Shown piece by piece: positions 46,422-58,810 of a DNA stretch of 64,000 nucleotides. The first letter of the stretch is position 1, and each line of letters starts with the position of its first letter. Location of the stretch: assembly GCF_010183535.1 (NCBI RefSeq), contig NC_071332.1, positions 18,352,001-18,416,000 of the forward strand, given 5' to 3'. The position numbers and the translations under genes are program-made. The notes below the pieces were generated by a model. The model was not told the DNA's origin and searched no databases. It was given only the letters and a program-made list of their open reading frames with translations. The stretch comes from Caenorhabditis remanei (taxonomy: Eukaryota > Nematoda > Chromadorea > Rhabditida > Rhabditidae).

Positions 46422-46564
46422 TTCCTGAAATAACCTGAATAGATTGTTGATTTCCGTGGAATACTAGCGGAGAAATAGGTTAATTGCAATAAAAGCATCA
46501 TACAAATGTTTTTAAATAACAAAACAAAAAGAAAACGAAGTTTATTAGAAGTTTATAACTTTCT

Positions 46565-46698
46565 GCTCAGAAACGTACGATATTTCAAACGATACCACGT
46601 GTTTTTTATAAAAAGCTTTAGAGCGTTTTTGAATAGGTATCGTTTGTCATATCATGGAAACGTCAAAAGTGCAGGGAACAAGTACGATGTTTCTGAGC
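46565..46698. repeat. 134-bp imperfect hairpin
   Basis: GCTCAGAAAC at the left is mirrored as GTTTCTGAGC at the right, and CAAACGATACC at 46586-46596 is mirrored exactly by GGTATCGTTTG at 46636-46646. The arms enclose an AT-rich loop. It overlaps the end of the broken BTB2 gene. It could be a small MITE or a structured RNA; target duplication not seen. Confidence 0.5.
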
Positions 46699-46751
46699 GA
46701 TAAACCGAGTTTATGATGAAATATGAAACTTTTAAATTTTTTCGAAAGTCC

Positions 46752-49700
46752 CACAGTCTTTCAAAGTGATAATCCGCAACGGAGCGCGATTGCGCCGATT
46801 GCTGGCGCGTTACCCGTTTTTATGAAAAAATGAAGTTTTTTTCAATTATTTCAAATTTAACCAATTTTCTTCGCACCAAATGTAGTAACAATTCATAACA
46901 GACTGAAAACGGATCGAATAAATGTAAAAACGTAAAATTTGGTTGAGAAATTGCAGAGATGAATAAGTTTTTAAAAAATCAACTGAAAAATCAAGATTTT
47001 CAAGGTTTTCAGGCTATAAAAGTTGTTGGAAATGTCGATGCGTGTTCTAAAGAAGTAACAATTGTGCAGTTTTTGACGGCGAACATTTCAAGACCAAAAA
47101 CAAGTCACATCTCTCCGGAAAAAAAAAGTTGAAAGGAAAAGAATAACATTTTTTCGACAAAATTTTTTTTTTCGAACGTTAAAAGAAGAAGGTTTTGAAT
47201 AAAATAAGCTGAAATATTATCGAATTTGAAAGAGTTTAGTGCAAAAAGAGTGTTTGATATGTTCCATTGTTATTTCGAGATCTCTATAGGATTGCATTTC
47301 AATTACATACAACTGTTTCAGAGAAGACAGGGTTCAGTGAGACGGGAGGCGGCTGTTGGGTCAAGATTGTTAGAGACAAGGTTGGTAAAGAGTGGAAAAA
47401 GCTAAGATTCGTAGTGGTAGATTCATAATGGAAATGGGAACATTAAGCTGACAAAGAGTAGGAAGATAGCAAATATGAGAAAAAATCATTTTAAAACAAG
47501 TACGATTCAGATGCCGAAACCGTCACCTCGTTCGAAAGCCGGCGCCAGCAACGTGAAAAAAAGAAAAGTTGAAACGGCAAACGTCGAATCTTTGCTCTGG
47601 AAATCAAAATTTGACACCCTGAATGAATCACTGATAAAAGAACAAAAACTGAAAATAGATCTGCAAGAAACTCTCGAAAAATTGAGTGAAAAGCTACAAA
47701 AAAAGATACCGAGTTGAACCATGAGTGCAAATCTCATTTGACAACAAAAAGAGAATTACAAGATGCATACGGAAAATTATCTATATTAGAAATGGAAAAC
47801 GATAATTTGATAAATGAGCTGAAAGAAGAGAAGAGAAAATCGATTTCATCGTCGCCATCAGGAGGCAAAATATTGAAGAAATACGCAGAAATTGGAAAAC
47901 TGACGAAGAATGTTAGGTGTCAGCGAGTCGTTAGATTCATGGAAGAGCTAGTTGGTAAAGAAGACCTGGACCTCTTTGTCACTGATTTGGTATCTTTTTT
48001 TGATAGAAATCATGAATTTCAATTTCGATTGAAATTAACTCCTGAGGAAACATTTCATGTGGTTCTCCAATTCAAGTTGTCGGCTTCTGTTATGCAGGGA
48101 TTAAAACATTTCTTATCTTCAAAGTTATCGTTCGATGTGTTTGCTTCACGATTGTCTGTTGATAGTATAAGGAAAAGATACGACCCTCGAAGCGACTACA
48201 GTATCGTGGCGACTATGTTGGAAAAGACAGTTTGCGGAAGGCTATTTCGGGTGCCAAAGACCGTAGTTGCATGTCTGAATGTGGAAAGTGTTTTGAGGAG
48301 AAGACTTGAATCTTTGGATGCTTTCTCCAATCTTGTTTTTGATAGTGGAACAAAGGAAGATATCGTGATTGCTGTAACGGGAGACAAAGGAGGAGAAGAG
48401 ACAAAGTTATGTATTATCATTGAAAATTGTAGTAAGCCAAATAGCTCACACTCGTTGCTACTGTTAGGATGGTACACTGGAACAGACAACCATGATTCTC
48501 TGAAAGAGAATTTCGGAATTATTTTCGACAGTCTGAATAAATTGACATCGATTGAGTACTGTGAAAATGGAAAAATCGTGAAACGTAAAGTTCGAATTAA
48601 AATGGTCGCAGACTGCAAATTTATCAGCTCAATTTACCAGCATCCCGGACAGTCGTGTTCCGATCCGTGTTTTACATGTAACATCAAGATTTGTAAATCA
48701 GGAAAAAATCGGGATACCATCGGATCTTTTGATTTTGCCACTTCAGGAGAAATTCGCACACTGGAGCAGATGAGAACCGATGGATGGAATCCATTATTGA
48801 ATATTGAGCCATATGATGTTGAACCACCTCCATTACATATATTCATGGGTTTGGTAAAAGCCTACGTGGTCGATCCTCTTTTTGCATTATGTAACAAAGT
48901 AGATTTCAAATTTGGAGATTTGCCGGAATCTTCTAAAGAGCAACGGGAATATCTGAAAATGCTTAATGCTGAATTAGATGATTATACTCGTATTCACATC
49001 GGATTGCAGGACACAGAGAATCTCATGCTCGACGTCATTTCAGTTTACGAAAAAATGGAGAACAATATTACACCTACCACTCCGTTTGTTTTTGGTTGCT
49101 CATCTCCACACTGCTGCTTCAATTACCTACATTCAAAGCATCAGAATCAAGATGTATTTCAGTGTTCAGAGTGCTCCCAAACATTTCACACCTCATGTGG
49201 AAACCTATTCTCACTGGAAGAATGCATGAATTCAACATCAGCTTTCACTTCTTGCTTTGATTGCAAATTGAATGTGAAACCCACTATCACTGAACGAAAA
49301 GATCATGTCGAAGATAGGCTGTTGTATGTCAGAAAGAGAATCGAATCAAATTCTAATTTGGTAATTACCGTTATGAAAGAAAAGGAAAAGTTGGAGGAAG
49401 AGCTTTTTGTTGGGAAAGGACCAACTAGACAAAAGTTGGAAACTGTACTGGTCTCAATCAAATGTGACCCTCGAGTTTATTACCAGCAAATGACGGGTAA
49501 TCAGGTAGCTAAATACGTTAGAAGGCATGTCTAGATGTCTCTTTTTTACAGACCCGCCGAGTCCTGAACCCAGAAAACGCCACCAAAATCTTATCTGTTT
49601 TCCCCCCTTCTGTGGACGTGTCCGGATTCCGAAATATAATGACCACACTATCAGAAGGAATGGGATTTAGTAATAACTGTACGAAATCCCAAGAAGAAAT

Positions 49701-50284
49701 TGAAGCGATGGAGAATAATTTGGGGTTGCTCATAGAACAATTGAAAACACAACACCCCCATTTGAGCATAACTCCCAAGCTACATATATATTCTTCACAT
49801 GTAATTCCTTTCGTTAAAAAAAATAATACTTGGGGGAGGTGTAGTGATCATTGCGTCGAGTCCCTCCACCCATTATTCAATAACCTGTTAGTTCGGTATG
49901 CGTCCGTTCAGAATCCCGAATTTCGTGCATTATTGATGCTTCAGTATCACGCAAACTTGAATTTTCTATTTGACAAAGGGGTTTCCTGGGATCAAAATTG
50001 AATTCATTTATTTTCACTGCGTGTTTATGATTTTTAAGTTTTTTTTTAAATTAAAATTACTCTTATAATATAAATTGTTTCTTATTGATCTAGATTTTTG
50101 CTTTTTACGATATAATTTTACAAAATTTCGTCCATTTTCAACAGAAAAATTCATAGCAAAAATCAATAATTCTCGCCGCGCAGGGAACAGCTCAAAAAGA
50201 GAGGGCGCAGACGAGAGGAGAAATTTGTAACGGGAAGCGCGCCAGCTATGTCTGTTGTGCGCATTATCACTTTGAATGACTGTG
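46752..50284 (+). mobile_element. CACAG-ended DNA transposon (CMC/CACTA-like)
   Basis: 3533 bp. The ends CACAGTCTTTCAAAGTGATA and, reversed, CACAGTCATTCAAAGTGATA form a TIR of about 26 bp, with a second conserved subterminal block GCTGGCGCG. The flanking duplication TCC (46749-46751 and 50285-50287) is 3 bp. CACAG ends with a 3-bp duplication fit the CMC (CACTA/Chapaev) group, but the encoded protein is not a family I can place firmly. The insertion point is confirmed because the flanks join into an in-frame BTB tail. Confidence 0.82.
47475..50001 (+). CDS. Putative transposase with coiled coil and PHD-like finger (DUF1280-like?)
   Basis: Three pieces of one frame. 47475 to about 47700 is a basic start and coiled coil (ESLIKEQKLKIDLQETLEKL). 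About 47705-49496 holds the coiled-coil remainder, a core with AVTGDKGGEETKLCIIIENC and MVADCKF, and a C-rich finger near 49095-49260 (HCCF...CSECSQTFHTSC...CFDC). 49551-50001 contains CVESLHPLFNNL, which resembles the terminal E/H motif of cut-and-paste transposase-like proteins. A probable 54-nt intron (49497-49550) joins the last two. An A-run at 47698-47704 is one base short of an open frame, so either the copy is frameshifted or the run is misread. The similarity to worm-restricted DUF1280 proteins is from memory. Confidence 0.65.
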
Positions 50285-51156
50285 TCCGGGAAATTGAGTG
50301 ATTGTATCAAGTTCTTCAAACGTTTTAAACAATTTCAGAGCATGTCTGAAAAGATTTTCTAAATCATATTTTACAGCCAGTTCCAGCTTATATTGCGTAC
50401 CAAAATCTATAGAAATTATGAAAAATTTCGCGGCGGGGAGCAAGAATCGATCGGCAAGTACCAGAAGTTTCTCGGCGTTTTCTTCTGAAAATATTCTATC
50501 TGTACAATAAACTTTTCAGTGATAACTACTTGTTGGCTTAATTGGTTTGGGGTAGATAAGACTCAAGACAGCGGCGAAATCCTCAAATGTGACGTCTTCA
50601 ATCGAGATTTCTTGCATAGACTTCTCCTTGAAATCTCCGTTAAAAAGAATGTCAAAATAGTCGGAATGAAATGAGAGAACCTGAAAATAGTTCAATATTT
50701 ATTTGTTAATTCGAAAAAAAACTAACCGCTTTGCTGACATGCAATTTCTTTCCCTCGACAACCAGAATCGCATCAGTTTTGTCAGATTGAGCGAATGGTG
50801 ACTCGTAGATACTCATTGCTGGAGCTGCAGACATTTTCAGCTGAAAAAATCAACGAATTTTTCGAAATACTGTCGAACTTCAAGCAGAAAACTCAGTTTT
50901 GCTGAAAATTTATTCTTTTTCAGAGACGGAGTTTCCGATGAGCGGTGTTTGCGTACTTTAAGAACTACAGTACTCAGAAACACGAAATTCTCGACAATTT
51001 TCAATCGTTACTAGTCTGAAGACCGCAACAAATTGTTTTAAAAGTTGTAAGTAGAGTGCGAATCGAACGCATCAAAATTATCAATTGACACAAAGAAAAC
51101 CAGTGTTTTTGTATTTCAAATAACATCGGAACCAATAGGAAAAGGAACTAGAACAG

Positions 51157-52677
51157 TTAACAAGTGAGAAATTTGTTAATATTAATAGATCGAAACATAT
51201 TGAAGAACTTGATGGAAAGTGTCGAGTGCGGGAACAAATACGTATTGTGATTCGAAGCATTGGGAGATTTTTCGAGTTGAAGCAGACGCTGAACTTTTTC
51301 AACGTCAATCATTCGCCACGTTCGTATAGTACATGACTCGAAATTGGTCGATTTGGAGAGTGCCTGAATTTAGAAGTTCTTACAACTGCGCTCTTCCAAA
51401 ATGCTCTTGAAAACTGTCTCTTTTTCTCCGAGTCTCTCAATTTCACACACTTTTTTTTTCGGTTTCGGTAGAGCGCGTTTGTAAGAAGCGTGTCGGGCTA
51501 ATAAACAGATAATGGATTATCTAATAATAATCAATACTTACTTCAGTCAGTTTGATCAGATCTTCGATTTCCAGCGACAGAATATGGATATGAAAAGAAG
51601 TGAAATGAAAGAAGTGCTCAATCGGTGTAAAAATCAACTTTTCGATTTTCACATGTTTTTCTTGCTTCCATTGATTTAAAGTAATGATAGTTCCAATATC
51701 CAAAGCCCATTTTCCATTATCTTGATCATCTTCCAATGTCAATTCTTCGAAATCGCCAAGTTTCAAACATTTCAAAATGGATTCAATTCCTTCTTCATGA
51801 TTCAATTGAATCAAACATTTTTTCACATGAATTTTGTGATTCAACGAGTTGAAAAGGTTGATGAGTCCTTCACTTTTTTTAGTAGGCCGCCTGCAATAAT
51901 TCCAATTAGCAATGTAGAGAGTTTCCAATCGAAGTTTCGCGTTATTAAGTGCGACTTCCAAAACTTTGAATGTCGCCTGCATGTAATCGCAATCTCCCAA
52001 ACTTTTTTGATAAAAATTCATTGATGGTACACAGTTTAGTTGGACGGCGTAGACTTGGCCGTCTATACCCTCTACTTTAATATTTCTAATTGGAAGTTTT
52101 GACTGATCAACGATGATTTGAAGGCCGTGCGACACATTCCGAAGGTTCCAACTGCAAAATTAGAGGGTTATTGGGCAAATTCATAATGAATCAATTCTTA
52201 CTATGACTGCAAATCACATTTTCCAACAATTTCAATTATCACATCTTCCGGCAAATCAGAGAATGTTTTACGAGTGAATAGATGTCCATTTTCAAATTGT
52301 TTATACCAGTAGCCATGATCTTCCTTATCGATTTTATGATTTTTGAACGCGTTACACAAATCATCGAATGAATTTTCAGCTGATTTTCCATTGATGACAT
52401 CGGAGAGAATGCATAAACGAATGTCTGGGATCGGGAGATCTCTGAAAATTTAAAAAAAAAACATATTCAAGTCAGAATTATTTTCTTACCTATCTTTCTC
52501 TTTGGAATATTGTTTGAACCAATACTTATAGTTTTTAAATGCAATCACTCCTTTTCCCATTGCATCACACATTTCCTCATAAGTATTATAGGATTTTTTG
52601 GCTCCTCTCCTTTGATGAAAATCATAGAGAACAAGTGCACGAATATCGATTGGAGAATCCGGAGGCGGTCGATTCAT
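51157..52677 (-). CDS. HTH-HTH-F-box-FTH protein FB21
   Basis: Exons 52677-52490 (HTH 1: IDIRALVLYDFHQRRGAKKS), 52441-52202 (HTH 2 plus F-box: RLCILSDVINGKSAENSFDD, FSDLPEDVIIEIVGKCDLQ), 52151-51542 (FTH: NAKLRLETLYIANW, LNHKIHVKKCLI, LKLGDFEELTLEDD, LNQWKQEKHVKI) and 51363-51157; 414 aa in frame. It is the closest intact relative of FB19 (same GAKK and FKxYKYWFKQYSKE region). The last exon is joined across a 178-nt intron, longer than usual. Confidence 0.85.
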
Positions 52678-52901
52678 TTTTTAAAATGCTCTGTAAAAAG
52701 TTGGTTAGTGACTAGTTGCGTTATAGGTTTCAGAAAGAAATAAGAACGGATAGAACCCAGAAGAAACAGCAATTAAGAGAAAACAAAACAAAATCAACTT
52801 TATCAGAATTTATAACAAAAAACAGAGGCTTAACAGTAAATTTTAAAACATAATGCCTAGAAACAACAACATAAGTTTTATAGTATCAAAAAATCCACAA
52901 A

Positions 52902-54792
52902 TCAATACATTCTAAAATTAGCTTTAAAGATTTCAATGCTAGATGTGGAAAGGCGAAAGACAAGATTGGGATACAGTTCTGATTTAAGACGCGGGGCTGA
53001 AGAATGATTATATTGAAGGCGCAGTGCGTTCTTGACAGCTTCCTGATCATATCTTACAACTGTTACTCTACAGTACTTGAAATTTGCCGAATTGGAGAGC
53101 ACCTGTGAATGAAATACTTATAAATGCTTTCCGATTCTATTTAACTAACACTTGTCAAATTCATCACGTCTTCCATCGAAAGCGATTTAATATTGATTAA
53201 AAACCTGCCGAAATGGAAGAAATGCTCGATCGATGTGTCTAGAAGTTTCCCGCTCAAAAAAATTTCAGCATTTCTCCATTGTTCCGTTTCAACCAATTCA
53301 TGAATAGTCGAGAGCTCTTCGTCGTCTTTGTTTTCGGACACCGTCAAATATTTGAGTGTTCCAGGTTTGACACATTTCACCACAGTAATGATATCCTTGT
53401 CCGTCAGAAAATGAATGAGAAATTCTTTCACGTGGATTTTATGACTCAAAGAGTTGAAAAGATCGCGAAACATTTGATTGTTTTGATTATGCGTATCATC
53501 GGAAAATACAAGTTGAACATAGTCCAATTGAAGTTTAGGATTTTTCAGCAACATTTCCAAATAGTTGAACGCCACTTTTTGGTAATCGTTGTCCTTAAAC
53601 TTGTAGAAATGATCAGGGAAATCTGAAGGAGGGTCCACGTCGTTAAGATCAGTAAAAATCACTGGCACTTCATTGTTCAGATTCAAGGAGATCTGGTTTT
53701 CTTCACATTCGACTATGATATGTGTAATTGGTGGTTTTGAGTGATCGAGAATGCTTCGGAGGCTATGTGACACGTTTCGGAGTTGAACACTGAAAAATTA
53801 AGAAAATTATATCATCAATTGGAATATATGAATGCTTACTATGACGTCAAATCACACTTTTCCGCGATATCAGAGACCACATCTTCTGACAAATTAGAGA
53901 ATGTAACTTGACTGAATAAGTGTCCATTTTTGAATCGTTTGAACCAATACGCATGATCTTCTTTATCGATTTTATGGTCTTTGAATGCTTTACACAAGTC
54001 ATTCATTGATTTTTGAGAAGTTTTTCCATTGATGACATCTGAAAGAATGCATCCACGAATGTCTGGAATCGGGAGATCATCTCTGAAGATACATAATTGT
54101 AAAAATCATCCACAAAACATGATTTCTTACCTTTCTTTTTGTTTGTAATACACTTGGAACCAATATTTATATTCTTCATATGAAATCGCTTCTTTTCCCA
54201 TTGCTTTACACAGCTTTTCATATTTTTTATACGATGTTTCAGCGGATTCCCACAGACGAAGATTATAGAGAACGAATGCAGATAGATCGATTGGAGAATC
54301 CATGAATTTGCATTTGTCAGCAATTCGAATCTTGTTCATTTTTTCCATTTTGCACATTTTCATAAATAGTTCCAACGAATGCTTGGCAGATGGAATGAGG
54401 AATCGATCGGCAACTTCCAGAAGTTTCTCGGCGTTTTCTTCTGGAAAAATGAATATTTGTTCAGTTTAATAAATTTAATTTTGTACCTGTCGGCTTGATC
54501 GGAGATGGATAAAGAAGACTCAAAGTCGCTGCGAAATCTTCGAATTTGACATCTTCAATCGGAATTTCTTGAATTGATTTTTCTTTGAATTCTCCATTGA
54601 AAAGAGTGTTGAAGTATTCAGAATGGAATGAGAGAACCTGAAAATAGTGCAACATTTCATTTTTTAAATCGAAATGAAACTTACCGCTTTGTTAACATGT
54701 AACTTTTTTCCGTCAACCACCAGAATTGCATCAGTTTTGTCCGATTTAGCAAATGTCGACTCGTAAATACTCATTGCTGGAGTCACAAACAT
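52902..54792 (-). CDS. BTB-HTH-HTH-F-box-FTH fusion protein BF1
   Basis: Six exons: 54792-54685, 54637-54487, 54440-54131, 54082-53840, 53789-53150 and 53102-52902; 550 aa. Residues 1 to about 125 are a BTB domain (DKTDAILVVDGKKLHVNK, VLSFHSEYFNTLFNGEFKEK, AEKLLEVADRFLIPSAKHSL). Exon 3 continues without interruption from the BTB tail (KIRIADKCKF) into HTH 1 (MDSPIDLSAFVLYNLRLW). HTH 2 (RGCILSDVINGKTSQKSMND), F-box (FSNLSEDVVSDIAEKCDL) and FTH (NPKLQLDYVQLVF, LSHKIHVKEFLIHF, VKPGTLKYLTV) follow. Phases agree throughout. By family knowledge it could contact CUL3 through BTB and SKP1 through the F-box; that dual role is inference. The F-box proline after NL is replaced by serine. Confidence 0.82.
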
Positions 54793-55349
54793 TTTTCGCT
54801 GAAAAAATGATTGAATCCATGTTTTCTGTGAATTCTCCTATCAACACGTGTAATTTTCGTAAATTAAATGCACACAAATATACTCAAAGCGGAAAGAACG
54901 CATTATATTGATAAAGTCAATAACAAAAAACAAAACAGTTTTATTGTACTCACTCCTGAAATATTGTACTCAAAAACAGGTTTCTATGAGCCTTTCCTTG
55001 AAGTACTTACAGTTTTCATACAAATTCAAGATTTGTGCCTCCGAAAAACTGATTTTTTCAGACAGTTTTCGTGAAAATGTTATTACTTTTTTTTTGAATT
55101 TTTCGGTCAAAACTTTTCGAAAAAAAGGTTTGTCGATTTTTTCGGTACGAAATTTTCAAAAAATAAAGTTTTTCGAAAATTGTTCGGAAAAGTTTTTCGC
55201 ACGGCCCTGGTTCCGGCGCCGAGTAGGTAATTGTCGACAAGAAATAATAATTTTAAGAAGCGAAGCAAACGCTTGAGAACATAACGACAAAAAACAATCG
55301 AATACATTTCACAGCAACGAAATATCATTAAATCAAACATCAGTTACAT
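54793..55349. other. Intergenic region, duplicated at 59839-60396
   Basis: No gene is supported here. The block is almost the same as 59839-60396, part of the 5.05-kb duplication. It includes a GCG...CGC pair near 54892, an AT-rich poly(T) tract near 55085, and GAAGCGAAGCAAACGCTTGA near 55258, which can form a short AAGCG/CGCTT hairpin like that in other spacers. Confidence 0.6.
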
Positions 55350-56730
55350 TTAAATATCAGCTATTTCAATAGAATTTGGGTAAAGATAGAATAAAAGATT
55401 TGGAAAGAGTTCTGAGAAACAGCCCTGATGAAGACGTAGCGCGTTCATGACAGCTTCCTGATCGTATCTTTTAACTTTTACTCGACAGCTCTCGAAATTG
55501 GGCGAATTGGAAAGAGCCTGAAAATCAATAATTTAGAAGTAATTTCAGATTCTATTCAACTGACGTGGGACAGATTCAGTACGTCTTCAATCGACATCGA
55601 CACAATATTGATATAAAACTCGTCGAAATGGAAGAAATGTTCGATCGATGTGTCTAGAAGATTCTCGTACGAGAACAATTTAGCTTGTTTCCATTGTTCC
55701 GTTCCAATCAATTCATCAATATTCGACAGCTCTCCGCCTTTGCACCCGAACACTATCAATCGTTCGAGTATTCCAGGTTTCATACATTTTAGCACATTAG
55801 TGATATCTTCGTACTTTGGAACAGAAAGGAAAAAGTGTTCCACGTGGATTTTATGGCTCAATGAGGTGAGAAGATCACGAAAGATTGGGAAGCTTTTCTT
55901 TGAGATATCATTGCGAATTTCAACTTGAAGAAAGTTCAATTGAAGTTTCGGATTTTTCAGTAACATCTCCAAATAGTTGAATGCGATCTTAGTGTAATCA
56001 TCGTCCACAAACTTGCACAAATGTTTAAAATATACTTTAGAAAAGTCCACGCCTTTACGATCAGTAAAATATACTAATATTTGATTGTTCAGCTTGAAAG
56101 AGACGTGGTTTCCTCCACATTCGACTATGATATGTGTAATTGGTGGTTTTGTGTGATCGACAATGCTTCGAAGGTCATGTGACACGTTTCGGAGTTGAAA
56201 ACTGAAAAAAATTGATAACTATTTCCATTAATTGGATTTTATAATTGCTTACAATGACACCAAATCACATTTCTCCACAATTTCAGTTATCAAATCTTCC
56301 GGCAATTTGGAAAATGTAACTTGATTGAATAAGTCACCGTTTTCAAATCTTTTGAACCAATAGCCATGATCTTCCTTATCGATTTTATGGTCTTTGAATG
56401 TTTTACACAAGTTATCGATTGATTTTTCTGCAGATTTTCCGTTGATGACATCAGAAAGGATGCATCCACGAATGTCTGGTTTTGGGAGATCATCTCTAAA
56501 AGAAAAGTGAAACATCTCACCCCACAAAACAAGTTTTCTTACCTTTCTCTTTGTTTGGAATATTTTTCGAACCAATATTTATATTCTTCATATGAAATCG
56601 CTTCTTTTTCCATTGCTTCACTCAGCTTTTCATAGTTTTTATATGAAGTTCCAGCGGATTTCATTTGATAATTGTCATAGAGAATAAGTGCACGAAGATC
56701 GATTGGAGAATCCAGAGGCGGTCGATTCAT
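55350..56730 (-). CDS. HTH-HTH-F-box-FTH protein FB22
   Basis: Exons 56730-56543 (HTH 1: IDLRALILYDNYQMKSAGTS), 56495-56253 (HTH 2 plus F-box: RGCILSDVINGKSAEKSIDN, FSKLPEDLITEIVEKCDLVS), 56201-55565 (FTH: NPKLQLNFLQVEIRN, LSHKIHVEHFFLSV, MKPGILERLIVFG, TEQWKQAKLFSY) and 55517-55350; 411 aa. It is near-identical to FB23 (offset 5046-5047 nt). No BTB exons lie upstream. The frame is intact. Confidence 0.88.
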
Positions 56731-56932
56731 TTTATGAAATGTTCTGTAAAAAATTAATTTGTTAATTTCGAATCACAGGTGCCAGAAAGTAATAGAAGCG
56801 AGTGGAACGCAACAGAAATATCTATTTAAAGATAAAAAAAAAACTAAACTATATTTATTAGAAATGATAACGAAAAACAAAAGTTTAACAAAAGATGTTA
56901 GAACATAATGCCAAGAAACAACAACATGAGTT

Positions 56933-58810
56933 TTATAGAAAAGGATCTGAATAGTCAATGTTCCGAATCAAGAACTCTGATATGTAAAATTGAAGGACAA
57001 GATTTGGATACAGTTCTGACAAATTGTTCTGGTCAAGACGAAGCGCATTCTTGACAGCTTCCTGATCGTATTTTTTAACTTTTATTTGACAGATCTTGAA
57101 ATCTGAATTATTGGAGAGAGCCTGAAAATCAATAATTTATAAATGCTTTCAGATTGTATTCAACTGACGTGTGCCAGATTCAGTGCGTCTTCAATCGAAA
57201 GCGAGATAATATTGATATAAAACTCGTTGAAATGGAAGAAGTGCTCGATTGTTGTGTCTAGAAGTTGTACGATATCAAGGAATTTAGCTTGTTTCCATTG
57301 TTTCATCTCCACCAATTTATCAATACTCGGGAGTTCTTCTTCGTCTTCGGGGTATCCGCCCACCGTCAAATTTTCGAGTGTTCCAGGTTTGACACATTCC
57401 AGCATAGTAATGACATCCTCGTCATTTTCAAAACAAATGACAAAATCTTTCACGTGGATTTTATGACTCAATGAGTTGAGAAGATCACGAAACATTTGAT
57501 TGCTTTTATTATGCTTTTTCTTGGAAAATACAACATCAAAATGGTTCAATTGAAGTTTCGGATTTTTCAGCACCATCTCGAAATTGTAGAATGCCACTTT
57601 CTGGTAATCGTTGTCCTTAAACTTGTAGAAATGAGAAGGGAAATCACAAGGAGGGTCCACGTCGTTAAGATCAGTAAAAATCACTGGCACTTCATTGTTC
57701 AGATTCAAGGAGATCTGGTTTTCTTCACATTCGAATACGATAAGTACGAGTGGTGGTTTTGAGTGATCGAGAATGCTTCGGAAGCCATGTGACACTCTTC
57801 GGAGTTGAAGACTGAAAAAATTAAGATAATTATATCATTAATTGGAATATATGAATGCTTACTATGACGTCAAATCACACGTTCCCGCGATTTCAGAGAT
57901 CACATCTTCCGGCAAATTAGAGAATGTAACTTGACTGAATAAGTGTCCATTTTTGAATCGTTTGAACCAATACGCATGATCTTCTTTATCGATTTTATGA
58001 TTTTTGAATGCTTTAGACAAATCATCAAATGATTTGCTAGCAGATTTTCCATTGATGACATCTGATAGAATGCATCCACGAATGTCTGGAATCGGGAGAT
58101 CATCTCTGAAGATACATAATTGTAAAAATCATCCACAAACATGATTTCTTACCTTTCTTTTTGTTTGTAATACACTTGGAACCAATATTTATATTCTTCA
58201 TATGAAATCGCTTCTTTTCCCATTGCTTCACTCAGCTTTTCATAGTTTTTATATGAAGTTCCAGCGGATTCCCACAGACGAAGATTATAGAGAACGAATG
58301 CAGATAGATCGATTGGAAAATCCATGAATTTGTATTTGTTAGCGATTCGAATCTTGTTCATTTTTTCCATTTTGCACATTTTCATAAATAGTTCCAACGA
58401 ATGCTTGGCAGATGGAATGAGGAATCGATCGGCAAGTTCCAGAAGTTTCTCGGCGTTTTCTTCTGGAAAAATGAGTTTTTTTTGGTTTAATAATTTTAAT
58501 ATTATACCTGTCGGCTTGATTGGAGATGGATAAAGAAGACTCAAAGTCGCTGCGAAATCCTCGAAGTTTACATCTTTGATTGGGATTTCTGGCATCGATT
58601 TTTCTTTGAATTCTCCATTGAAAAGAGTGTTGAAGTATTCAGAATGGAATGAGAGAAACTGAAAATCGAACTTTTTAAATTTTGATTTTAAATGTAACCT
58701 ACCGCTTTGTTAACATGCAACTTCTTTCCCTCAACCACCAGAATTGCATCCGTCTTATCCGATTTAGCAAATGTTGACTCGTAAATACTCAATGCTGGAG
58801 TTTTAGACAT
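56933..58810 (-). CDS. BTB-HTH-HTH-F-box-FTH fusion protein BF2
   Basis: Exons 58810-58703, 58658-58508, 58462-58153, 58105-57863, 57811-57169 and 57121-56933; 547 aa. The domain order is the same as BF1: BTB (KTPALSIYESTFAKSDKTDA, FLSFHSEYFNTLFNGEF), a BTB tail running directly into HTH 1 in exon 3 (KIRIANKYKF then MDFPIDLSAFVLYNL), HTH 2, F-box (FSNLPEDVISEIAGTCDLTS) and FTH (NPKLQLNHFDVVFS, LSHKIHVKDFVICF, VKPGTLENLTV). Intron 2 is 45 nt, a multiple of three and open, so retention would not break the protein. All phases agree. Two independent intact copies argue that the fusion is not a chance model error. Confidence 0.83.

Larger units (their letters stand above)
46647..50834 (-). pseudogene. 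BTB/POZ gene BTB2 split by a DNA transposon
   Basis: Exons 50834-50727, 50680-50530 and 50484-50285 encode an intact BTB start (DKTDAILVVEGKKLHVSK, VLSFHSDYFDILFNGDFKEK, DVTFEDFAAVLSLIYPKPIK, AEKLLVLADRFLLPAAK). The frame then hits the end of a 3533-bp element in the tail, at QFPG. On the far side (from 46748 downward) reading resumes with LSKKFKSFI in phase, aligning with BTB1 LGFSANVKAKI, and stops near 46647. The BTB fold itself is upstream of the insertion, so a truncated adaptor may be made. Confidence 0.82.
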
